NCBI GenBank assembly: GCA_030765045.1
Contig: CM060967.1
Span: 24,305,784 to 24,369,783 of the forward strand
Reading direction: 5' to 3'
From: Tenodera sinensis
Lineage: Eukaryota > Arthropoda > Insecta > Mantodea > Mantidae
DNA: 64,000 bases
This document shows positions 50,970 to 61,198 of the stretch, piece after piece (positions within the stretch are counted from its first letter, which is position 1; the number at the start of each line of letters is the position of its first letter). Below the pieces are notes generated by a model, which did not search any database, was not told where the DNA came from, and was given only the letters and a program-made list of their open reading frames with translations. The position numbers and the translations under genes are program-made.

Positions 50970-51042
50970 GCCAGTCGGGAACCGAACTTGAGACCTCTGG
51001 ATTTGAAAATTAGCATATGACCACTAGATCAGAGGCACATCC
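50970..51042 (-). mobile_element. tRNA-like SINE head or tRNA pseudogene
   Basis: Minus strand: GATCTAGTGGTCA (A box) and AGTTCGGTTCCCGACTGG (B box), about 35 nt apart, with partly paired arms. The acceptor stem is poor. It is not a functional tRNA gene. Confidence 0.5.
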
Positions 51043-51069
51043 ACACTGTTATGAAAAGCGAAAATGACT

Positions 51070-51395
51070 TCCCATTTCAGAAACGTATAAGTGTTGGAAA
51101 ATTGAAACCAGTAACAAGGAATATGTCGGTTAGGGTTAACTCCACACAAAAAATGTATTGAACATAGATTATGGACTTTTATAGATTACGTTTATTGCGT
51201 AGTAAGGGATTTCTATCTGTTGTGGTTTTACAGCTACATCAGAATAAAAGAGAACTTCAGGGATTATTCAAAGACATTCAAGGTAAAATTTCATTTGACA
51301 TGAAATACCTAAAAAGATGGTGTTTTAATCAAAGTTACTTTCGAGAAAATAAAAATCTTCGAAAAAAAGTGAAATAATCTATGTAAAGAAAATGT
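51070..51395 (+). mobile_element. Family A internal fragment, strongly diverged
   Basis: GTAACAAGGAATATGTCGGT, TAACTCCACACAAAAAATGT and further TTTCATTTGACATGAAATAC, GAAAATAAAAATCTTCGAAA follow the family A order. A 68-codon frame inside is not a gene. Confidence 0.6.
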
Positions 51396-51420
51396 TGGGA
51401 TAAGAAGGATTCTTTCTTTG

Positions 51421-51602
51421 ATCGTCTCTGTGGTGCGAGACATATTTAAGAGATCCCGAGTTCGAATCTCGATTAGGGTGTTTCTTTTCCGGGGTTTTCC
51501 CTTATCCTGAGGAGACCATTGTCGGGTAACTTTAAGCTCAATAGAACCTGGATTCGTTTGAGCATCATTTCACTTATTTCATTCATTCGGTGTGACCTAA
51601 CA
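51421..51602 (+). mobile_element. SINE2, most complete copy
   Basis: The B box GAGTTCGAATCTC (51468-51480) is preceded by a degraded tRNA-like part. The body GGGGTTTTCCCTTATCCTGA, GGTAACTTTAAGCTC, TTTGAGCATCATTTCACTTA, TTTCATTCATTC is shared with copies at 40380 and 58231. tRNA-derived, Pol III type. Confidence 0.78.
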
Positions 51603-51784
51603 GTTGAAAATTAAAAAGAAAGTTTAGTATTTAACCTACTTATGGTTTGAGTTTTATTTCTAGTTGAATCTCGGTACAGAACTTTCCGATAAAACGATAG
51701 ATACTTCGTCTAGTTAATATCTTCTTCTTTCCACAAGTATTAGACTTTTGTCTCTCGATTAGAATTGTTGATTTCAAGCTTTCC

Positions 51785-51960
51785 TGGCGACGAACATATT
51801 CAAGATGTTCTCGGGCTTCGAGCCACGTGATGAAGAGCCATCGACGTTTCGGGAGTGGGAACCTCTCCCATCATCAGGATGATGAATGGCCAGTAAGAGT
51901 GCCCATCCGTGTTGATAGGTGTCTGTGAGGGGTTGTCCTCCCCGGGGGGGAGGCGCCCTT
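51785..51960 (-). repeat. Repeat E fragment containing a hammerhead-like motif
   Basis: The part at 51785-51846 (minus strand: AACGTCGATGGCTCTTCATC, GCTCGAAGCC, GAGAACATCTTGAATAT) is found again at 57921-57979. Elements with a hammerhead followed by such a conserved segment include Penelope-like retroelements, but no RT of that class is visible here. Confidence 0.5.
51839..51881 (-). ncRNA. Hammerhead ribozyme-like motif (short stem III)
   Basis: Minus strand, 5' to 3': CATC (stem I, 51881-51878), the core CTGATGA (51877-51871), one bulged U, stem II GGGAG/CTCCC with a 9-nt loop (51869-51851), the core GAAA, then CGTC with the cleavage-site C at 51843, then GATG (51842-51839), which pairs with CATC. 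All conserved core nucleotides of a type I hammerhead are in order. Stem III is only the palindromic ACGT, so it could act only weakly or as a dimer, as reported for retroelement hammerheads. Activity is not shown. Confidence 0.48.
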
Positions 51961-52510
51961 GGACTTAGTCATTCCGGGACATGGTTCCGTGCTGGCATTG
52001 GTGTGGTGGTTTAAGGGTGGCGAATATGGTTAGGGATTTTTTTTTTTTTTTTTTGTAGGAGTTAAAGAGAAAGTTTGGAGTAATATAGGGTAAATGATGT
52101 GTGTTTTTTCCTATGGAATATTTTATGATAGCGATGATGAATATGTCAAGTTGTATCACATCTTAGTCCTGTTGGCCTAGAACCAGTCTGGGTCGCTTGT
52201 ACTTGTATGTTTATGTTTCTCCGGGGTATATATCTCCGCGAGGCCGCGAAGGAGGTGGTTGAAACTGGACGGGACTCTAGCATAGAAGCTGTGAGACAGG
52301 TTAAGGATATATTTTGTAAGATAGGTCAGCATGGATGTTGTCATTTGGAATGCACCATTCCGCTGCGGCTGTTGTCCGAAGGTAGCGGTTTTGAAGGACT
52401 TGGGGAGGGTGCAAGTTGGTTTTGGCGGCAGCTCCCCAGACTTGACAGGCGTAAAAAAGAACAGGTCGCAGGACCTGTTTGTATAGTAAGAGCTTTTTCT
52501 TGAGGCACAT

Positions 52511-52515
<5 letters not shown>

Positions 52516-52564
<49 letters not shown>
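52516..52564. repeat. T49 homopolymer inside LINE ORF2
   Basis: Sense strand A49. The sister copy has GGGAATTTATTATAAAGTGG at this site (about 56820-56839), so the run replaces a short A/T-rich stretch within coding sequence and encodes a run of Lys. Confidence 0.93.
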
Positions 52565-52568
<4 letters not shown>

Positions 52569-53668
52569 AAGGGGTACAGCATTGCCATTCTACTTTTGAC
52601 CTTCGACGCCAGTGAAGTGATGGTGATCCTTGTAATGGCGGTGTCGTCTACGAACAGGTAAACATTGCGGCCCCATAGAGGAGGAATACTGTTGATGTAG
52701 GCGAGGAATAGCAGGGGGCCCAAAACACTGCCTTGGGGTACCCCTGCGTTGATGGCGTAAGGTTCGGAGTGGATGTTGTTCCTGGTGACTACGAAGGATC
52801 GTTGGAAGGGAAGCTGTGTTAATTGCACTAGGTAAGGTGGGATGTCGTAACTGATAAGCCGGTGGATGAGTCCTTTATGCCACACGGTGTCGAAAGCTTT
52901 GGAGATGTCAAGGAATAGGGCTCCAATGTCTGTTGTATCACCTCGTCTACTAGGCGCAGGAGCTGGTGTGTGGTAGAATGCTGGCGACGAAACCCAAACT
53001 GCTTGGGCAGTAGTACATTGTGTCTGTCGACTAAGCTCTACAGGCGAGTCTGAAAGATCTTCTCAAACAGCTTGCTGATGGCAGGTAGCAGGATGATAGG
53101 CCTCTGATTTCCTGGCTTTGAGTGCTTCTTCTTGGCTTGGGCAGAGTGATTATGTTAGCGTGCTTCCAAGCGGCCTCTACCAGGCGAAGCAAGCTGTTAA
53201 ACAGATGTGCCAGCAGTGCAATCCACGTAGGTGCCGTAGGCCAGGTTGTCGTTATCCGCCACTTTGAACAGCCATAATATTACCGACATCTTCGACCGTG
53301 GTGATGCTTGTTTCTGGAAGCTCGTATGGAGCGCAGACGTAGTTCCGCACCATTACCTCGACTTGGTTGGCAATCTCAACATTAAGTGGATTGGCTGAAT
53401 GGAAGGTAGAGGTCAGATGTTCGGCCATTAACTCCACTTTCACCCTCGTAGATTGGGCCATCTATCAGAGGTGGATCTGAGGAAAGGATACGTAGAATAG
53501 CCTTGGACGTTCTCCAGAGAGAAGAATCTTCTATGTGCAGAGCGCCCAGGAGTCTTTCCCATTCCTCGTTGGAGTAGTCCTGCATCTCCGTTTTGACAAT
53601 GTGTTGGAGGCGGTTCCACTTTCTTGTCCTGCGGATTGCGCGATAGTGGTATCTGCGCCTGGTTTGTT

Positions 53669-53670
<2 letters not shown>

Positions 53671-53720
<50 letters not shown>
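53671..53720. repeat. T50 homopolymer inside LINE ORF2
   Basis: Sense strand A50, between LPEELQQLIA and RNQAQIPL. Related proteins have a short Lys/Arg-rich stretch here, so the run probably grew from AAA codons. Confidence 0.93.
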
Positions 53721-53722
<2 letters not shown>

Positions 53723-54743
53723 AATAAGCTGCTGAAGTTCTTCAGGGAGAGGTTTATGGTGGACCTGAGATTGCCGTCGAGGTGATGTCGCTTCTGCCAT
53801 GGCTGCTGTTACGGTGGCAGTGATTGTGGCTGTTAGCTGATCTGCTTCAATAATGCTGCGGCACGGCCGAATATCCGCAGGTTTCTCAGTCATTAAGTTG
53901 GTATACTTGCTCCAGTTTGTGCATCAGGGGTTAAGAGATTTTGCAGGGGCTTTGACAGTTGGTCGTAACCTGAAAAGGAGAAGGAGAGGATAATGGTCTG
54001 ACGAGAGTTCTGGAAGGGAGTCTATGGTAGGATGGGAACGGTTGTTTTAAGGATGGCGATGTCTAACCAGTCTGGTGGACGTCGGTCGCCGTAGGTTATG
54101 GTAGATGACGCTGGAGCAAGAACGGCGAGTCCTCTGCGTTCGATGTATGTGTCCAGTACCATGGCTGTGTGGTTCTTAATAGTGCAGTTCCATAGCTGAC
54201 TCTTGGTGTTGGAATCGCCCATGGCTATGGTGGGCGAGTCAGGAGTGAAGACTGCATCCAAGTCCTGATGGTTGATTGGCCTCCCTGGTGGTATATAGAT
54301 GGACAAAATGTTTATGGACCTTTGTTAGTGGCTACTTGGACGCATGTGCCTTCCAGGCCTTCTGTGGCTGCCAGATGTAGGCGAAGATGCTGGAGGTTGC
54401 TCCTGTGGCAGAAAATGCCCGGGATGGTGACTTTGTCGCTACTGTGTGTTTCCTGAACCAGAAGGACGTGGATTTTACGTATTTACTGCGATGAAGTTTT
54501 TGACTTCATGTAGTTTACCACGTACACCGTTGGCGTTCCACGGGCATATTCTGAGACTGAGAAGATCCGCCAATGCCTTATTGTTGTCTGCCATACTGAC
54601 CCATGAAGACAAATACGGTGTGCACAAGGATGGTTTCAGGAGCAATTGTGGTTAATCTCTAGACAAGAGCCTCTGCCAGCACTGCAGCGAAGTCTACTTG
54701 CAGGTGGATGGGGATTTTGTCAGTGAAACACAGGAAGCTGGTA

Positions 54744-56205
54744 TCAGGGACTAATGGGGTTCCATGGGATGGACCAGTAGGCGCTGTTGGTCAGGTTGCC
54801 TAGGCAGCAGCGGTGCCTGCTGTCCTGTTGGAGTAACTCCGGATGTCCTGGGGGGGTGATAATGGTGATAGCTGAAGATGCAGCAATGGCGGTGGGAGGT
54901 GGCAGACTTATAGCTGGGCTACTGTGCTGCTGAGTCTCGTTACGAGATGTTAGCGCAGCGGCGTAGTCCTTGTGTTCAAGCCTCTGAAATTGGAGCAGAT
55001 CTGGAAAGCGTACGCCCCTAAAAGCTTCCTTGGGGAGGCCTAGCGGATTGCCTCCTCTGGGAGCAGCGTCGAATCTTGTACGCTGTCCATTTAGTTGAGG
55101 ATCATTTAAACTCTTGCCTCTTGCCAGACGGGCACTTGGCATATCGGCAGCTATGGTCGCCACCACAGTTGAAGCACTTGGGCTTAGCACCCTCCATCCC
55201 TGGGAGCTTGTAGTTCTTATAGCTGTGCCCAGACTCCGCACAGAAGGAGCAATTGGCTTCCAGCCTGCAGCGCTGTGCGTAAACTGCTGGCAGTTTGTAC
55301 ACTGCCGCGGTCGTGCAGTAGGGCGGTAGCTCTCGACACGGATGAAGGCGTTGAACATCTGTGTCTCCTTGAATATGTTGTTGGAGTAGGCCTCCTTCCT
55401 GAGGACCACTCTGAAGTGCGGGATGAGCTGTGGGGGCTGGCTGCGGTTTGACCGGAGTTGACCAACATAACAGGATAACCTAGGTCCTTCAGTGTCTCCA
55501 TAACTTCTGCTTCAGTTATATACATTGGCAGGTCCTTCAACGTAACATGTAACACCTCTTCAGGTAGTACCGTGGTGAGATACTGCACCGAGCTGTCGGA
55601 TAGGACCCGTCTAATTTGACGGTGGTCGTCTGGAGTGGAGGGTAGGAAGATAACTCTCCAGCTCATATTCCTGATGGTATATTTTACCTCAGGGTGGGAA
55701 GTGGCAAGGAATTTTGTAAGATCAAGGGCCTTGTTAGGGTCCAGGAGAAATATGGGGTGGTTCTATGGGAACGGGTAGGAGCTAGTGGTGCTGCGGGAGT
55801 GACGACCTCTCCGTCAGTGATATCCATCGAAGCTGGATCTGAGGGTGGCGGTGTTTCTCTGTTATCTGCTTGGCTGGTGCTGGCTAAAGGACTGAAGCTA
55901 TTTTAGTAGTGGTTATTTCAGGTTGAGGTCTTGCATTAAAATTTCGTTTGCGCTTATTTACCACGGTCATCCACCACTCTTGACTTGGTAGCCGATTATT
56001 CTTTGATATGCGGCAGTCAATGGCTTCATTACAGGTTTTGTGCACCTTCAAGATAATAGAGGTTGGGGCTCGTTGTCGTGACATGTGTAGCTTGTTCCTC
56101 ATTGGAGGGATGTAGGTCTCCTGATTTTTGCTGGCCAATGACAGGGCTACACATCTGCTGAGCATTGGTGTTGAATGCCGGAGTTTGCTGATATTGCTCC
56201 GCCAT
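54744..56205 (-). pseudogene. LINE ORF1 (gag-like) with PRE-type domain and zinc knuckles
   Basis: The likely start is the ATG at 56205 (MAEQYQQTPAF). The frame shifts near 56030 and again further on. At about 55555-55457 VLHVTLKDLPMYITEAEVME and the LKDLGYPV piece match the domain that precedes gag zinc knuckles in Jockey elements. From 55301 to about 55120 there are knuckles: CTNCQQFTH, CSFCAESGH (its last Cys replaced) and CFNCGGDHSCRYAKC, which is a complete C-X2-C-X3-H-X6-C. Such proteins bind LINE RNA to form the RNP. The tail, rich in Pro and Ser, ends at the stop at 54744. About 480 codons, the usual size for the family. Confidence 0.78.
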
Positions 56206-56366
56206 TGCTTTTTCTTCAGAATGATAATAGATGTTTGCTGATAATGTAAGTCCGTCGTGCAGGTGGCGAAAGGTGTGGATTGCAGAGGGGCGGACCCCGA
56301 AAGGCGCCTTTAAAACGATCAAAATGATCGTTTGCTCTCCTCTTGCTGTGAATAATGTTGCGTTCT

Positions 56367-57471
56367 TTTTTTAAAGTATGGTAGTGTGATACAAGGGTTG
56401 AAATGATATGAGGTGATTTTTTATGGCTATGGATTACTTGATGATGCTGAGGATAAGTCGTATCACGTCTTAGTCTTATTGGCCTAGCACAAGTCTGGGG
56501 CTCTTATATGTTTCTCCGGGGTCCATATCATACTCCTGGAGGCCGCAGATGAGGGGGTTGAAACTGGACGGGAGTTTAGCATAAAATCTATGGGACAAGT
56601 GAAGGATATATTCTGTTAGGGTTGGAAACGATAGGTCAGAATGGATTTTGGCATTAGGTATATAAAAATCAGCTGAGTTTGCAGGGGGTGGTAACGGCTT
56701 TGCAAGACTTCAAGAGGGTACAGGTTAGTTTTGGCAGTGGCTCCCCAGACTTGGCAGGCGTAAACAAGAACAGGTCGCAGGACCTGTTTGTATAATAGGA
56801 GCTTGTTCTTCAGCCTCATAGGGAATTTATTATAAAGTGGGTACAGCATGGCCATCCTGCTGTTGACCTTTGACGCCAGCGAAGTGATATGAGCCTTCCA
56901 GGTTAGGTGCATATCCAGTAGTACTCCAAGTTAGTTTGCCTCAGTCGATTTGTTCTCCTGCGAGGTTAAGATCGTCCACATCTTGGAGGTGCGTCTGGCG
57001 AAGGTAACAGCTTGCTATTTGGCAGCATTGATCTTCAGTAGACGTGTCGCTATTCCATGATGTGACGATGCCGTTTTAACGTCGGTGTCGTCTGCAAACA
57101 GGTAAATATTGCAGCCCCGGAGAGAAGGAAGACTGTTGATGTAGGCGAGGAATAGCAGGGGGCCCAAAACACTGCCTTGGGGTACCCCTGCGTTGATGGC
57201 GTAGGGTTGCGAGAGGATGCTGTCCCTGGTGACAACGAAGGATCTGTTGGAAGGGAACCTATGTAGTAAATGACTAGGTAAGGTGGGACATCATAACTGA
57301 TGAGACAGTGTACGAGTCCTCTATACCATACGGTATCGAAAGCTTTGCAGATGTCCAGGAATAGGGCTGCAACATAATGTCAGTTGTTGAAACGTATCAC
57401 CTCGTCTACTAGGCGCAGGAGCTGGTGTGTGCTAGAATGCTGACGTCGAAACCCAACCTCTTCGGCTGTGA
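56367..57471 (-). mobile_element. Second Jockey-type LINE copy, 5'-truncated
   Basis: Same family as 52037-56366, with parallel 3' UTR blocks (TTTCTCCGGGG, GGTTGAAACTGGACGGGA, GAAGGATATATTCTGTTAG). It starts inside the RT at GGTTGGGTTTCGACG and ends in a short A7 tail at about 56366, directly before the leader of the longer copy. Head-to-tail arrangement. Confidence 0.8.
56616..57471 (-). pseudogene. LINE RT fragment (second copy)
   Basis: Frames give GFRRQHSSTHQLLRLVDEVI, KAFDTVWYRGLVHCLISYDV, INAGVPQGSVLGPLLFLAYI and YLFADDTDVKT (catalytic DD). After frameshifts it continues with LTWKAHITSLASKVNSRMAM, LYNKFPMRLKNKLLLYKQVL and YACQVWGATAKTN. It retains the segment between the DD motif and ITSLASK that the longer copy has lost, so it is a useful reference for that gap. 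Broken by at least three frame changes. Confidence 0.82.
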
Positions 57472-57580
57472 ACCGTTTAGTATTTTCAGTTTATTTATTG
57501 GAGAATATTGTCTGGTGCTGGTACAACGGGCCCAGCTCACAGACTTAAATCTACATTAATCTTACATTTATGACTATCTA

Positions 57581-57620
<40 letters not shown>

Positions 57621-57920
57621 ATATGTATATACCGTGACCTGCTTTGGATCACCGAGTACAGTTTCTCACGGTATTGTTTTTGTTGTTCACTTTTAAGTGT
57701 TTTTGTTTTGTCTTTTTGCTCTTTGTACACATATATTTACAGTTTATATACACACATGCACTCACGCATTCTCTCTGGGGTTTGTCGTAAGATGTCCCCC
57801 CTCACTTACACACGCACATACACACGCAATATACACACATACACACGCACACACACGCAATACCGCTTAGTATGTACTGTCCGCTAGTACGTACCGAGTG
57901 CAAAACACGAAGTCTAATGT
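57472..57920. other. Unassigned, with A37 tract and CA-rich segment
   Basis: The sequence before the A37 (57582-57618) may be the 3' end of an unrecognised plus-strand retroelement. From 57745 to 57862 there is an irregular CACACA/CGCA-rich segment. Confidence 0.4.
57582..57618. repeat. A37 homopolymer
   Basis: 37 consecutive A after ATGACTATCTAC; possibly a poly(A) tail. Confidence 0.9.
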
Positions 57921-57979
57921 GAACGTCGATGGCTGTTCATCACTACACCTTGCTCGAAGCCGGAGAACATCTTGAATAT
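57921..57979 (+). repeat. Repeat E, second fragment
   Basis: GAACGTCGATGGCTGTTCAT, GCTCGAAGCC and GAGAACATCTTGAATAT match the reverse complement of 51785-51846. The hammerhead core that should precede it is absent; the sequence to the left is unrelated. Confidence 0.65.
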
Positions 57980-58215
57980 CCATCATTAATGTTGGTATCC
58001 TGTTGTCTTCAATTATTGTAATAGTATCCTTCCAGTTTTTCCTGTATTCCTTAATCTGCTCATTTAACCAACCCAATCCCAGTCCATCTCTAATATCTAC
58101 ATTCCTTTTTCTGTACCCAGCTACTGTTTTTAGGAATTGTAGCTCTGATACAGAAGAGAGACAAAAGTCTAAGAAAGTGGAAATGGGTAGAAAAAGGCAT
58201 AGTTTTTTAATTTAA
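57980..58215 (-). pseudogene. LINE ORF2 C-terminal remnant
   Basis: Minus strand reads SELQFLKTVAGYRKRNVDIR, DGLGLGWLNEQIKEYRKNWK and DTITIIEDNRIPTLMMDIQ. This matches the EM.FLR.V.G.T+.D..RN..IR...GI..LN..I.EYR.NW..H..RM..NRIPK pattern of common insect LINEs. The frame is open but short, cut on the left by the repeat E fragment. Confidence 0.68.
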
Positions 58216-58230
58216 TTAACGTCATTAACG

Positions 58231-58425
58231 TGATATCGGACGGTGAATGAATGAAACGGGTGAAATGATGCTCAAATGAGGCCGAGGTCGATGGAGCTTT
58301 AAGTTACCCGACATTCGTCTTCTCAGGATAAGGGAAAACCTCGGAAAAAAACCCTATACGGATAACTTACCCTAAGCCAGATTCAAGCTCGCGACCTCTT
58401 GAACGTGAGACAGCTACAGTATCAA
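58231..58425 (-). mobile_element. SINE2, copy with B box
   Basis: Minus strand: GAGCTTGAATCTGGCTTAGG (decayed B box), TAAGTTATCCGTATAGGG, GAGGTTTTCCCTTATCCTGA, GGGTAACTTAAAGCTCCATC, TTTGAGCATCATTTCACCCG, TTTCATTCATTC. Confidence 0.78.
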
Positions 58426-58439
58426 GATTGGAAAGAAGA

Positions 58440-58690
58440 AATGAAGACGTAAGATAGATGATAAATATGGAGGAAATAGTGGTGGAGAGAGTTTATTGTT
58501 ATGGGCACGCTAGAAGAATGGTGGAGAAAAGGTGGCCCAAGACCTTTTTAGACTGTTCACGCCGTGGACGAAGGAAGCGGGGCAGGCCAAGAGCAACTTG
58601 GAGAAGACATACTAATACAGTGATGAATGATCGATGCCTAGAGTAGGAAATAATGGCAAATAGGAAAACAGCGTAACTGCTGAAGAGGCG
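58440..58690 (+). pseudogene. LINE ORF2 C-terminal remnant (GRRKRGRP tail)
   Basis: The frame at 58458-58646 reads VERVYCYGHARRMVEKRWPK then GRRKRGRPRATWRRH and MNDRCLE. This is the well-known tail of many LINE ORF2 proteins: WYGHV.RM...R.PK......GRR+RGRPR.TW. Only the last 60 or so residues are left, bounded by a SINE on the left. The polymerase itself is gone. Confidence 0.75.
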
Positions 58691-59664
58691 AGAAGCTCTT
58701 ACAAGTAAAAAGTAAAATTATCTCTGATGCTGTAAATATAGTCGTAAATGGTACGTGAAGTGATAAACTGCCCCCAAAAATAAGTTTATTAAAATGTCTT
58801 TGTTTTACATGAACTCCTGCAGCACTCGCTCCTTGGAACTGTCCCAACAATGGAGAGTAAGTTGTAAGGAAAAGCGACCAGAATTAACAACTGCTATGGC
58901 TAAGTATTTATCACATGCAACGCTTACTCCAGAGGGCGTGGTTGTATTACAAAGGCCAGGTGTCGCCGACAACCAAGACGCATATAGAATTAAGGCGCCT
59001 TTGTTTCTGCTTATGGGAGTTTCAGAGAGCAGTTGTAATCAGTAATACAAGATTTTCTTAACAAATTGCTCCCCCTACACACGCAATTGCCTACAACAAG
59101 TGTAACTCTACACTCTGTCTTTTGTCGAGGAGGCTGGGGTGGAGTTGTGTTACAATAATCAACTCCAGGAAGCAGAAAACAAGACACGCTGCTAGGATTA
59201 ACCCCCCCCCCTCCCATTTCCTCGCTTTAACCCCTATCATTCTCTTCTCCTTCATATTTATCTCTATGGATCTCGTTAAGACACGGTGCTGTGCCGATAT
59301 TACGCCACCTGATCTTGCCTTCTTGTTTCCAGAGATAACAGAAATAATGTGCCATAGAGTAGTAATGGTGTACACTCGCAGCTTTAATGTTTCGCAGCGG
59401 AGAGTTCATTTCCATCCACCGACCTGGTCGCATTGCTAATGCTCTTGCGGTTGGTTAATTCAGAGGAAAAAGGTGCTGATAAACTTGTAAAACTCCAACA
59501 TTCTGCTCTGCAAGTTTGTGGAGGTTGCGTATTCTTATCTGCAGTATTGCGCACACAACTGTGAAGCAAAACCTTCGTTCAAAATTTGAGATTTTCATTT
59601 ACGTCAACAACAAACAGTGTTTGTATTACTGAACCTGAATCAAATAATGTGTCTTGCACTTAGA
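58691..59664. other. No supported gene
   Basis: Several overlapping open frames of 68-105 codons at 59011-59439 on both strands show no domain. A C10 run lies at about 59204. Confidence 0.35.
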
Positions 59665-60230
59665 TTACTCTCTGTACCCCTTTACAAACTATTATTCATC
59701 CATTATTACATGGACATATGCAGAAATAATCTTATTGCTGATTTTCCTGTAGGTGCAAGAAAAATCTTTGAAAGCTGGCCACTACATGATGTCTTTGAAA
59801 TTCCGTTCTCTTTGCATGGCGATAAACAAGGCATAAAACGAGGTAAGCATTGAACGATTCACAGAAATAACAAGGAATATCCCAGAAATAGCTCACTCTA
59901 AATTGTGTGTTTAAATGAGCTCTACTTTTTCTGTAGTAAGCTTTTGTATATCTCTTACGTTTTACCACTTGGGCAAAAGTCATCCAGAATAAAGACAACT
60001 TCGAAATCAAAATCATTACTCATTTTAAGAAAATCAATATTTTGTTGAAAACCTTCGCGTTCCATCTTTGGAAAGTGTTGGACTTAAATATCTACGTTGG
60101 TGTCTATCAGACTTTTGGTGGTCTATGCTAGTCATAATCGGACACACAAAACGCACGCGCGCACACGCTCCCGCGCACGTACGCATTATGACGTTTGTCA
60201 TAAGTTTTGTGTGGAATGCAATAGATACAC
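59665..60230 (+). mobile_element. Family A copy, old and diverged
   Basis: TTGCTGATTTTCCTGTAGGT, AACAAGGAATATCCCAGAAA, GTATATCTCTTACGTTTTAC, GGGCAAAAGTCATCCAGAAT, and a (CA)(CG) tract at 60141-60182 keep the family A order. Both termini are lost. Confidence 0.75.
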
Positions 60231-60528
60231 CGATTGCACTCTATCCATTCTTCTACTTACTAGGTACACAAACAGATGGCACTCGGGAGTTTCCGGATTA
60301 CACGCTCCTCCTGCATTTTTGTGGTTTTCCCTGCTCGGTAGGTCAATTTTTGAAATCCGTTCTCGTCTACCACGATTTCAATTTCATAATTTCCCTTTAT
60401 TCAGTTTCTTTCTCGCCTTTCACTTACACGGTTCGTGACGTATAGGCGATGCTAGACAGACGGCGTGGATGCTTGGTCAAAGAAAAGAGTAGAAACCTAC
60501 TTGGTTCATCACCGTCTTAACAGACAAC

Positions 60529-60560
60529 AGTGTGTGTGTGTGTGTGTGTGGGGGGGGGGG
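60529..60560. repeat. (TG)n followed by G10
   Basis: About 11 TG units and then a run of 10 G, ending GTATTG. Confidence 0.9.
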
Positions 60561-61198
60561 TATTGAAAAGTGTTTGGTGACAAATAAAATAAAATTAATC
60601 AAGTGATACAATATTGTGTTATTAACAATTTCTTTTAATAATTCAAGTATTTTCTCATCAACTCCTGACGTTGGCAGTACTGGATAAGTCGAATTGCACT
60701 GTTGGTAATGAATACATTTTAGATTATTTTTTTATAGAATTTAACTTGTTCTGGTCAAATTTTCGCATTAATCTATTTATATTTATATATATTATTTATA
60801 AAATACCCAGATAAATATCGTTTGACGACCTATATTTTCCGGGTATCACTTAAGTCAGACCTCCTTTGATACTACTTGTGATAAAGTAGTGGTTTTATAG
60901 GTTATTGTATATAAAAATGTTATATTTTATAGTTGCACATAAAACAGAAGATGATAAAACTGTTTTTGATGTTGAGTCCTTCTTCATCACGTTTCTAATA
61001 TCCGTCAGTCTGAAACGTCCTTCACAAGGGAAAGAAAAATGAAATTTAAAGCCAGCAGCTCTCAAAAATTTGGAATTGTAACAGGCTGCCTTAAGCTAAT
61101 TAAGATTCCAACAGCTCTCCTTACATGATTTACAGAAGGAAACAATGGGATTTGTGTTTCGATTTTTAAAGACCTTCCCTTGGCATGCTTCCACGTAT
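60561..61198. other. No recognisable feature
   Basis: AT-rich, nothing assigned. Confidence 0.4.

Larger units (their letters stand above)
52301..54594 (-). pseudogene. LINE ORF2: endonuclease and reverse transcriptase
   Basis: Start ATG at 54594 (MADNNKALADLL), followed by WNANGV and, in a shifted frame, VLLVQETH (catalytic Glu). Then come IYIPPG, GDSNTKSQLW (Asp/Asn of the APE endonuclease, about 54217), PPDWLDIAI, and LSSDHYPL (the final Asp-His pair). The RT follows with FGFRRQHSTTHQ (about 53000), AGVPQGSVLGPLLF (52747-52706) and YLFVDDTAI (52660-52634, catalytic DD). Then comes a deletion of roughly 200 bp relative to the second copy, ITSLASKVKSRMAMLYP, an A49 run, and KLLLYKQVLRPVLFYACQVW. 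Frame breaks and the deletion rule out function. Confidence 0.85.
52037..56366 (-). mobile_element. Jockey-type LINE, near full length, inactive
   Basis: Minus strand, 5' to 3': a leader from about 56366, ORF1 (gag, 56205-54744), a gap of about 150 bp, ORF2 with endonuclease and RT (54594-52301), a 3' UTR, and an A18 tail (T-run 52037-52054). Two-ORF structure, zinc knuckles in ORF1, an APE-type endonuclease and no RNase H fit the Jockey/CR1 side of LINEs. Several frameshifts, an internal deletion in the RT and two long A-runs make it dead. The 5' end abuts the short tail of a second copy. Confidence 0.85.

Noticed and set aside
57570..57887. 105-codon frame with poly-Lys
   Set aside because: Mostly the A37 run and CA-rich sequence; no domain.
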